This document shows, piece after piece, positions 25,821 through 33,162 of a stretch of DNA of 42,282 bases; within the stretch, counting starts at the first letter, position 1; every line of letters starts with the position of its first letter. This DNA comes from OLB6 sp964493635 (GTDB lineage: Bacteria; Bacteroidota; Ignavibacteria; Kapaibacteriales; Kapaibacteriaceae). The notes under the pieces are model-generated. The model did not search any database. It saw nothing but the letters and a program-made list of their open reading frames with translations, and was not told the origin of the DNA. The translations under genes were made by a program, and so were the position numbers. The stretch spans positions 1 to 42,282 of the forward strand of contig CAZBOW010000019.1 in the NCBI GenBank assembly GCA_964493635.1. Direction: 5' to 3'.

Positions 25821-26701
25821 CTATTCAATCTCTTGGAGAGCCCAGTAGGAGCCGGCAAGCATGGTGGTAAGATCGGCACCACCTGTCTTGTTGAAGGTAA
25901 GCCGTGTTGACCCCGTTGCACCCGGGATAAAGAATCCCTCAATCCGGTACGTGTAGATTACGTTGGTCTGGTTACCATTAGGATCGATCGTCGGCCCATC
26001 AATGGCCAGTGTGCCTGTTGCCGGTGCCGTACCCGAAGAGAACGACGGCACGCCCGTAGTTCCTGCCGGACAGTCAAAGCATTCAATGGCAAACTGGGCA
26101 TAGGTCGAGGCTGGAGTATTCAGACGGATCTGAAATACGTCGTTCGAGCCACCAGCCGTAGTACCGCGACGGATCTGGAACAAACCAACTACTCGGTACT
26201 TCTTTCCATTCTCAACGGAGATCAACGGACCCGAGCTCCACGATGTGTTATCATCGGCATTGGTCGTAAGCTGTGAGGATGAATTGGCCAGACCTGCCGA
26301 TGGCGTATCCCACGCCAGCGTCATGGTGTTTCCACTAACAGCTGAAATCTTCAATCCCTGGCCCGTCCCCGTTGCNNNNNNNNNNNNNNNNNNNNNNNNN
26401 NNNNNNNNNNNNNNNNNNNNNNNNNNNNNNNNNNNNNNNNNNNNNNNNNNNNNNNNNNNNNNNNNNNNNNNNNNNTCATGGTGTTTCCACTAACAGCTGA
26501 AATCTTCAATCCCTGGCCCGTCCCCGTTGCTGCTGTCGTAGGCAGCACGATCGTTTGTGTTGTGGTTGCTGCCGTGGTGATTGTTTGCTTGGTTCCATTG
26601 CTGGGGCGCACCAGCTGAACGCCCTGCAAGACAGATTCTTGCGCCGAAACGAATTGGAGCGCGAAAAGCATCGTGATGGCGGTTAGAACGGTGCGTTGCA
26701 T
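25821..26701 (-). CDS. small exported protein with CxxCPAGTTGVP motif (paralogue 1; interrupted by an assembly gap)
   Basis: The gene crosses a 100-N gap. Both sides carry the same 55 bp, and merging them joins the two half-frames in phase into one protein of 241 residues. The ATG at 26701 opens a signal peptide ending VSAQ. The N-terminal module (SVLQGVQLVRPSNGTKQTI) is followed by a beta-rich domain with KKYRVVGLFQI, then CFDCPAGTTGVP in the middle and RIEGFFIPGATGSTRLTF near the end. The two upstream genes have the same layout and length. The fold resembles caps found at the end of phage-like virion proteins. I do not recognise a named family, and no enzymatic motif is visible. Confidence 0.8.
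26321..26530. other. assembly gap (100 N) flanked by a duplicated 55-bp sequence
   Basis: The N run is 26376-26475. The 55 bases before it (26321-26375) and after it (26476-26530) are identical, starting TCATGGTGTT and ending CCCCGTTGC. This is the pattern left when two contig ends that overlap by a 55-mer are scaffolded with a fixed 100-N spacer. Removing 155 bases restores the frame of the gene. Confidence 0.95.
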
Positions 26702-26702
26702 A

Positions 26703-27443
26703 CTAATCGATCTCCGTGAGGACAATGTAGGTCTGTGCACCAATCGTTAGACTGTTGGACACGGGGTCGGGGTTTACAAGCGTGAGAACGGCGTACCCTG
26801 CAGTAGATCCAACATCGATCACACCCTCGATGGAGTACACGCGCGTTGTGTAATCGTCCGTGGTGGCACCAGCTGGATCGATGGTTCCTGATGTGGCCGT
26901 GGTAGTTCCAGAGGCACGCAACGGCACGCCCGTTGTTCCTGCTGGGCAGTCGTAGCAGCGCAATCCATACAGGAGTCTGGTCGATCCGGTGGGTGCCGTC
27001 AGCTTTACCTGAAGATTGTCGGACGCTGGGGTATTATCGGCACTGCGCCCGATTTGCAACAATCCTTCCACACGGTACGACTTGTTGGCCTCCACGGCTA
27101 CGATGAGTGCTGTGTCAGCACCATCCGGGAAATTGATCGTGGTTGGCTTTCGGTCGGACAGCGCTGTGGCGCTGGCACCTGGCGTAGCCCATTGCATGGG
27201 GTTGTTGCCGCTCCCGCTCGATGACGTTGTCATCAGCTGTCCGGCCGCACCCGTTGATACGGGGAACGTGAACCGCTGCGTTTCACTCAAGCCAGATGGC
27301 GCTTCGATGATTACCACAGCGCCGCTCGATGGATTGACCAGGCGGATTTTGTTGACAACCTTGGTCTGTGCCGATGCTACGTGCCATGAGCCCCATATCA
27401 TCACCATAGCAACCAGAGCAAATAGAGCGAAGAATACTCTCAT
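26703..27443 (-). CDS. small exported protein with CxxCPAGTTGVP motif (paralogue 2)
   Basis: 246 residues, intact. Signal peptide ends ASAQ. The N-terminal module (VVNKIRLVNPSSGAVVI then LSETQRFTFPVS) leads to a central KSYRVEGLLQIGR strand, CYDCPAGTTGVP, and YSIEGVIDVGSTAGYAVLTL before the end TYIVLTEID. The start ATG shares its A with the TGA stop of the upstream paralogue (TGATG). A GGAG lies 10 bases upstream, inside the codons for that paralogue's final TEID. The cysteine pair could form a disulphide after export. The repeated order of these three genes points to tandem duplication. Function unknown. Confidence 0.85.
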   Translation of the reverse strand: MRVFFALFALVAMVMIWGSWHVASAQTKVVNKIRLVNPSSGAVVIIEAPSGLSETQRFTFPVSTGAAGQLMTTSSSGSGNNPMQWATPGASATALSDRKPTTINFPDGADTALIVAVEANKSYRVEGLLQIGRSADNTPASDNLQVKLTAPTGSTRLLYGLRCYDCPAGTTGVPLRASGTTTATSGTIDPAGATTDDYTTRVYSIEGVIDVGSTAGYAVLTLVNPDPVSNSLTIGAQTYIVLTEID

Positions 27444-28126
27444 CAGTCGATCTCCGTGATGAGGATGTAACTGTGGGTGAGCATCTCCGAATCGGCGTCA
27501 ATCGTGAGCGTGATGGTTCCAGAAGTAGTATCCATGACCACCAAGCCCTCGATACTATAGGCGAAAGGATTCTTATTGGTGGTGGCACCTGCGGGATTGA
27601 TCGGTGTTCCTAAGACTGCCGATGCCGTGCCGGACGCGAACGTTGGCACGCCAGTGGTCCCTGCCGGACAATTCGCACACGAAACACCCAGTGCACTGTA
27701 CGACGCACTCGTGCCGGCCAGGGTAATTGTGATCTCGTCCGTGGCTGCAGCTGCTGTGCGATTCATTTGCAGAACACCCACTACGCGGTAGGTCTTCCCG
27801 GCATCGGCTGCTACACTCGTTCCCGTTGCACCAGAGGTTGTCGTTGTAAGACGGTCTGAAGTTGTCACTCCACTGGCCGCCGCTGTTTGCCAGCTCATGG
27901 TTTGGTTGCTGCCACTTACCGAGCCCACACCAAGGAAGTTCCCCACCGAACCAACAGCCGCTGGGAAGGTGAAGGTCTGGTTGCCCGAGAGCGTTGCAGG
28001 CTCCGAGAGGGTGATGCTACGCTTATTCGTGGTGTTCACCAGCTGAATGTTGTCGACGGCCTCAACTTGAGCCAACGCACTCGTTGTGCACCACGCCAGC
28101 ATCACCACCATGCCTATCCATTTCAT
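27443..28126 (-). CDS. small exported protein with CxxCPAGTTGVP motif (paralogue 3)
   Basis: 227 residues from the ATG at 28126, which has AAGGA 8 bases upstream. The ATG two codons earlier (28132) is too close to that site but cannot be excluded. Signal peptide ends ALAQ. The N-terminal module (AVDNIQLVNTTNKRSIT, LSGNQTFTFPAAVG) precedes KTYRVVGVLQMNR, then CANCPAGTTGVPTF and YSIEGLVVMDTTSGTITL, ending SYILITEID. The central strand and the final IEG...GTITL part match the C-terminal cap of the partial protein at the window's right end in pattern. These proteins may be small cap or linker subunits of the larger fibres. That is inference only. Confidence 0.84.
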   Translation of the reverse strand: MKWIGMVVMLAWCTTSALAQVEAVDNIQLVNTTNKRSITLSEPATLSGNQTFTFPAAVGSVGNFLGVGSVSGSNQTMSWQTAAASGVTTSDRLTTTTSGATGTSVAADAGKTYRVVGVLQMNRTAAAATDEITITLAGTSASYSALGVSCANCPAGTTGVPTFASGTASAVLGTPINPAGATTNKNPFAYSIEGLVVMDTTSGTITLTIDADSEMLTHSYILITEID

Positions 28127-28165
28127 GTTCATCGTCCTTGTCCGCAAGGGTGAGGGGTAAGGGGC

Positions 28166-31100
28166 TTAGTTATTGAAGTACTGAGCCGAGAGAATCACCC
28201 ACTTTTCCGTGGTGGTGTAGAGCATGTGCGCTACGATCACGTCGCTACCAGCACCGTCGTAGACCATTGCCGTGGCCGCACCACCCACATTGTTGATCGT
28301 TACCGTGCCGGTACCAGCCGTAAATGAGAATCGGACGTACATCACCTGACCGTTGGTTCCAGCAGGAAGCGTTACCGTGGAATTTGCTGCAGGTGCAGGC
28401 ACGGCAATGTCTTCGAACGTGCCGGTGAACGATGCCAGATTCACGTTGTTTGTGGTGTAGCTCAAACCGCTAGTAGCCGTAGCCGTGTAAATCGACTTGG
28501 AGCTGGCCGTAAGAGCCGATGCCCAGCTGAGCGTTCCCGATCCATTCGTCGAGAGTACCTGGCCAGAGCTGCCGTCGGCAGCTGGGAGCGTGTAGGTTAC
28601 ATCGGCAGCCTGGGCTTGAGCAACGAAGGCCGTGAAGTTGGTTCCACTGGCCGATGGTTCCATGATCCGTACAGCGGAGGATGATGACCAGCCACCGACG
28701 GTCAGATTACCACTGCCGTCCAGACTCAAACGTGTGGTGATCACATCGGGCGTAGCTCCGGATGATCCTACGCTGCGGATTGAAAAACGTGCATCATCGG
28801 AATTATCGTGAAAGTCCCATACGACATGATATTGATCGGCCGATCCGATCTGACGCAAGTACGACCAGTCAGAAGTTGCACCAGCTGCTCCAAAGGCGAT
28901 ATACGTGTTGCTCAGGTTGCCGGCATCTACGCCGCTTCCGTAGGTGGTTGTACCTGCCTCAAGAGTGAGTGCACCGTTAACGGTGAGGTTGTTGCTCGAA
29001 AAGTCACCGTAGATCAGAGGCGTGGAGGTGCTGGAGTTATCGATGTACAGCTTGTTTGATCCGGTCTCGGACCAACCAGCATTATGGCCTAGGAAGACGT
29101 TGCCGGAACCTGTTTGGAGAGAAAGACCCGCCTGCGATCCAATCACCACGTTATTTGCACCGCTGGTGATGCTGCTCATTGCACTGTATCCTACTACTAC
29201 GTTGTTACCACCAGTACCACCGTTGTACATGGCGTCGGCACCAACGACTGTATTCTGATTACCAGTCAACTGATTGCGGAAAATCCGAGCACCAACGGCC
29301 GTATTCTCCTGGGCCGAGCCATCAATCTCGAAACCTGCCTCATGGCCGATGGCGATGTTATTGTATCCCGTTGTTGAGGCACCGTTCATCGAAAACAAAC
29401 CAATGGCGATGTTGGATGTGCCGGTAGAAAGCGTCTGCATGCTGAGGCCACCGATTGCAACGTTGTATGAACCCGTTGTGACGTTTGCAAGAACGCCATA
29501 TCCGACGGCAATGTTATAGTCGCCTTGAGTTATGTTCTCAATTGTGCCGTAACCAACGGCAACGTTTCCATTAGCATCATTAATCGAGGGTACGCTTTGA
29601 TGTCCTAGCAAAAGACTGTTCGCAAAGTTGGCACCGCCGGATTTGGCGTCGCTCAGACCATCCAGATTCGTTGCACCGGCCGCGCCCCATTCCAATGTTG
29701 TTGGCGTGGAACCTGCAATCAGTGCCTGGCCAGCCGTGGGTGCCGAAGCCGGAAGCGTGTAGGTGATATCCGCTGCCTGTGCTTGCGCCTTGAAGGCGGT
29801 GTAGTTGGTGCCAACCGCAGGGAACGCACCATTCGTGGACTGTGCTTCGTAGAAGCGTAGTTCCGACGCCGTGTTGTTGTTGTTGGCCAGCCAAAAGTTG
29901 ACGTTGGAAAACACTGCGGTGTTGCTTGCGGAAACGGTCATGGCACCTACGGCATAATCCGATGTGCCGGCATAACCAATCGACTGTGCTCCGCTGATCG
30001 TCAAGCCTTGGCCTCCTAACACTACCGAGTTAGCGGCAGTTACATCGTTCTCCCTACCACCAAGGATGGTGGAGTATGCCGATGTTATAATGTTCTCGGA
30101 ACCTCCCGCAATGTTTGACCACGAGCCAGAGCCCGTGATGGTATTTGTGGTCCCACCAAGGATCGTGGAGTTGTTACCCGCCGTCGAATTACCATATCCA
30201 CCCGCCACCGTTGAATATTGGGCCCAAGCCTGGTTATTGCCGCCTCCGGCAACAACAGACGCGTTGCCATCGGCTATGTTTCCTGAACCACCAGCAACTG
30301 TCGCTGAGGAATTCGACGCGCGGTTATTCTGTCCTCCACCAATTGTTGCCTGCGAACCTGACGCTACCTGGATATTCGATCCCCGCACTCTCTGAAGGTC
30401 TACGGCATTTGTTCCACGCTTATTACCACCTGTAGTTGTACCATCTGCCACATCAGCTGTAAGCGCTCCGGTACCCTTTGGGCGCAGCGCCATGTCGATG
30501 TTTGTTTCCGAACCTGATGCTATGATCTGGTGCACTGGAACAGTGGCATTCGGTGCTGTGGTATTGCGCGTTTCCGTGAAGTACTGCAGGCCTACGGTGG
30601 CCCATGCCAGATTCCCCGAACCGTCTGTTTGCAGAAACTGTCCTGAGCCACCGTCGTCGGCAGGAAGCACAAGGTCGTAGGATGTTGCCAACGCTGGCGC
30701 TTTCAGCGTGATGTACGATGCCCCACCAGCTTGTGGTTCGTAGAACAGTACGGCACCCGTTGAAGCACTCGTTCCGAAAAGCGACATGGTTCCGTTCGGT
30801 TGCAAGCGAATCGCAGGATTCGCTCCGTCCATAACGCTTACGATGTTTTGATCAATTCGCAACACTGGGTTACCGGTGTTTCCTGGATCAACCGTTACAG
30901 GATATGCAGCCACTCCCGTTCCAATGCGGAGTTCAGCATTACGGCCATACACCCAGCCATAGTTTGAAGCGCTGAACATCTCAATCTCAACCTGACCATC
31001 AGCACTGGTGTTGTTGTCGTCTACGATGAACTCACCGGTATGGATGGTCACATCCCCGGAAGGATCAATGCTCATCCGGGTCGCAACGGCACCACCATCG

Positions 31101-32017
31101 TAGGTGCCAAAGGACAGCGTGCCGGCATTATTGGCTCCACCCGTGTTTTGCGAGCGGATGAACGTATTCGGAACTGTTTCTATGGCACCCACGTCGTTGG
31201 AGAAACTAATCTGTACAGCACTGTTCAACGTACCTGCTGCTGCAGAGTTCATCAGTGTAATGTAGGTGGTTGCTCCAGAGGCAGCGCGTGCCACGTGCAG
31301 CGGTGTGCGAGGGTTGGTGGTACCAATGCCAAGATCTCCGTCGGTATCAAGGCGCATGCGCTCGGTGCCGTTGGTTTCAAACGCTACGGCGTAGTTGTCA
31401 TTCGATCCAAGCGTCCGAACGGTTCCCGTTGTATTACCACCCAGCGACCAATACGATCCGGCCAAAGAGCTACCGAGCAGCGTCGAGGCATTGTTCGTGG
31501 TGATCACCGGATAGTGGTTCACCATCACGCCGTAGGTACCATCGGAAACGGAGAAGTTGATCCTATCGCCTCCATCGTTACCGGAGTACAGCTCAAGAAC
31601 CATATCCTCGGTGCTGTTCCGATTGTACATTCGAAGACCGGCATAGTCGCCCCCACCACCATAGGGATCGTTCTGAAACCGTAGGCCAAGTGTCCGCGTT
31701 GTAGAGTCGTTGGCGACGTTATGCTGAATCGTGAGCCCACCGTCGATGTTCACCGAACTACCAAACGACGATGGTCCCGAAGCATTCAACGAGGTAAGGT
31801 TCGTGATGCCGGAGTTATCCTCGATCAGCGCCGTACCACTTGTTGTGGGGAAGCGGAGCTCCACGGTACCCGTTGTGGGCGTAAGTGGTGGCAAAATGAT
31901 GAAGCTTGCACCATAGCCCCCTCCCGGCGCCTCGTTATTGAGCTGCAGACGCGTTTGAGCGTTCATGCCAGTTGCAGCAGCAAGAACGATGCAGAGTGTA
32001 AGGAGTAGTTTGTTCAT
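28166..32017 (-). CDS. large exported fibre protein with two head-repeat blocks, no S74 domain
   Basis: 1283 residues. Signal peptide ends NAQ, and AGGA precedes the ATG. After the N-terminal module come GIGTTNPRTPLHV-type tail-fibre segments. A first repeat block of another type lies at about 555-670 (ATVAGGSGNIADG, STILGGRENDV). A DAKSGGANF motif near 790 is followed by YadA-like heads with NTAVG/NVAIG units, then the YLRQIG...WDFHDN module near 1056 and YTLPAADGSSGQVLS near 1146. The last ~120 residues form a different cap (GTNGQVMYVRFSF, ending SAQYFNN). Lacking S74, it should end in a permanent cap rather than a cleavable chaperone. A trimeric adhesin-like or tail-fibre-like surface role is likely. 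Confidence 0.85.
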   Translation of the reverse strand: MNKLLLTLCIVLAAATGMNAQTRLQLNNEAPGGGYGASFIILPPLTPTTGTVELRFPTTSGTALIEDNSGITNLTSLNASGPSSFGSSVNIDGGLTIQHNVANDSTTRTLGLRFQNDPYGGGGDYAGLRMYNRNSTEDMVLELYSGNDGGDRINFSVSDGTYGVMVNHYPVITTNNASTLLGSSLAGSYWSLGGNTTGTVRTLGSNDNYAVAFETNGTERMRLDTDGDLGIGTTNPRTPLHVARAASGATTYITLMNSAAAGTLNSAVQISFSNDVGAIETVPNTFIRSQNTGGANNAGTLSFGTYDGGAVATRMSIDPSGDVTIHTGEFIVDDNNTSADGQVEIEMFSASNYGWVYGRNAELRIGTGVAAYPVTVDPGNTGNPVLRIDQNIVSVMDGANPAIRLQPNGTMSLFGTSASTGAVLFYEPQAGGASYITLKAPALATSYDLVLPADDGGSGQFLQTDGSGNLAWATVGLQYFTETRNTTAPNATVPVHQIIASGSETNIDMALRPKGTGALTADVADGTTTGGNKRGTNAVDLQRVRGSNIQVASGSQATIGGGQNNRASNSSATVAGGSGNIADGNASVVAGGGNNQAWAQYSTVAGGYGNSTAGNNSTILGGTTNTITGSGSWSNIAGGSENIITSAYSTILGGRENDVTAANSVVLGGQGLTISGAQSIGYAGTSDYAVGAMTVSASNTAVFSNVNFWLANNNNTASELRFYEAQSTNGAFPAVGTNYTAFKAQAQAADITYTLPASAPTAGQALIAGSTPTTLEWGAAGATNLDGLSDAKSGGANFANSLLLGHQSVPSINDANGNVAVGYGTIENITQGDYNIAVGYGVLANVTTGSYNVAIGGLSMQTLSTGTSNIAIGLFSMNGASTTGYNNIAIGHEAGFEIDGSAQENTAVGARIFRNQLTGNQNTVVGADAMYNGGTGGNNVVVGYSAMSSITSGANNVVIGSQAGLSLQTGSGNVFLGHNAGWSETGSNKLYIDNSSTSTPLIYGDFSSNNLTVNGALTLEAGTTTYGSGVDAGNLSNTYIAFGAAGATSDWSYLRQIGSADQYHVVWDFHDNSDDARFSIRSVGSSGATPDVITTRLSLDGSGNLTVGGWSSSSAVRIMEPSASGTNFTAFVAQAQAADVTYTLPAADGSSGQVLSTNGSGTLSWASALTASSKSIYTATATSGLSYTTNNVNLASFTGTFEDIAVPAPAANSTVTLPAGTNGQVMYVRFSFTAGTGTVTINNVGGAATAMVYDGAGSDVIVAHMLYTTTEKWVILSAQYFNN

Positions 32018-32062
32018 TGCAGATCCTACGTAATTCTTTCTCGTTCAGGGGGCTTTAGGCAA

Positions 32063-32098
32063 CTATGGGGCCGATGGTGTGGACCATGGACCCCATAG
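32063..32098. promoter_or_regulatory. 36-nt interrupted hairpin upstream of the 1283-residue fibre gene
   Basis: CTATGGGG and CCCCATAG (8 bp) enclose an inner ATGGT/ACCAT stem with a 4-base loop, separated by a 3x3 internal mismatch. It lies in the 110-base gap between the collar gene stop (32128) and the next start (32017), the largest gap inside the cluster. There is no T-run, so it is probably not an intrinsic terminator. It may slow or process the transcript. Confidence 0.5.
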
Positions 32099-32127
32099 AT
32101 TCATAGACTGTTATGGCAGATGGCTGA

Positions 32128-33135
32128 TCAATACTTGATGATGAAATTCAAAATCAGATATGGATCCATGATGTTGTGAGCGTTGCCACCACCAGCATTT
32201 TGCGTGCTGATCCCCGTAGTGTTAGTGTTGATGGTGATGCCGGTCGTATTTGTACCTGTCACTACAGCGTTTGCGAGGGCAATGCCATCTGCAGACGGAT
32301 ATTGGCCGTTTTGGGCTGACCAGTTAAGATCATCAGTTGCAAAAATGTTAAGACCATGGTTGTGCCCCGGATCATTGATCGTGTGCCCATGGCCAGGATC
32401 GGTTACCCCATGATTGTGCGCCGGCATCTCCGATGTGGTGAGTGTGTGCGTCTCTGCTCCACCCGTGGCACCAATGGCGCGACTACCGGCACCGATCACA
32501 TTGCGGTTGCGCAGGTCGGGTACACGAAAGGTGCCTGCACCGGCAGAGCCATAGGTGGTGCCAATCACGTTATGTAAGTCTGGGTAGTCAACAATGTTGT
32601 ATGCTGCACCGTCGCACAGTAAATAGCCTCCAGGAGCAGAGCTCCCGGCAAACATGCTAACCGTACCCACCGGCGGAACCGGAGTAAAGGCGGTGGTTGC
32701 CCCACCGTCGTTCGTGAGTGCATCAAAGAGTCGCCCTGTTGCTGTGGGCATAGAGAATGCTCCACCCGAGCCAACATTAAATGCTGTCTGTCCGGTGATA
32801 CTAAGACTCGTAACACTTAGGGTCAACCCACCAGAACGCGATAATGTACCGCTGCCGTTATCGCTCAGTGATCCATTCAGCAATGTACCTGTCGTTGTAC
32901 CAAAGCGCGTGAGCTGATTAGCTGTTCCACCACCGCCCGACGCCGGGACAATGAAGAACGTTCCTGAAACATCTGGCACGGTGATCGTTCTGTTTCCAGA
33001 TAGGGTCGATGGTTCGATAACCGTTGTATTTCCGTTCGAGCCCGTAAGCTGCAAGCGCGTTTCGTTTTGGGCCAGTACTGTGGCTCCGCTAAACAGCGAA
33101 GCCACGATGCCCAAGCCAACAAGTGCAATCTTCAT
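32128..33135 (-). CDS. exported phage tail-collar-domain protein
   Basis: 335 residues. GGAG precedes the ATG, and the signal peptide ends VLAQ. The N-terminal module (RLQLTGSNGNTTVI, LSGNRTITVPDVSGT) is followed by a low-complexity Ser/Thr/Gly stretch. From about residue 165 a tail-collar domain begins with PVGTVSMFAGSSAPGGYLLC, then FRVPDLRNRNVIGAG. A His-rich segment follows (MPAHNHGVTDPGHGHTIN, then DPGHNHG), and the protein ends NIMDPYLILNFIIKY. Collar domains of this microcystin-dependent-protein (MdpB) type occur in short phage tail fibres, where His residues bind metal ions along the trimer axis. Fusion to a Sec signal and the cluster's own N-terminal module suggests a role outside a virion. 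Confidence 0.88.
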   Translation of the reverse strand: MKIALVGLGIVASLFSGATVLAQNETRLQLTGSNGNTTVIEPSTLSGNRTITVPDVSGTFFIVPASGGGGTANQLTRFGTTTGTLLNGSLSDNGSGTLSRSGGLTLSVTSLSITGQTAFNVGSGGAFSMPTATGRLFDALTNDGGATTAFTPVPPVGTVSMFAGSSAPGGYLLCDGAAYNIVDYPDLHNVIGTTYGSAGAGTFRVPDLRNRNVIGAGSRAIGATGGAETHTLTTSEMPAHNHGVTDPGHGHTINDPGHNHGLNIFATDDLNWSAQNGQYPSADGIALANAVVTGTNTTGITINTNTTGISTQNAGGGNAHNIMDPYLILNFIIKY

Positions 33136-33162
33136 AGTCTCCGGGAAAAATCAGTGTTGAGT

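Noticed and set aside
25821..26743. Two separate genes or a pseudogene at the first N gap (177 and 130 residues)
   Set aside because: The 55-bp flanks are identical and merging them gives one in-frame protein matching its paralogues, so there is no real break.
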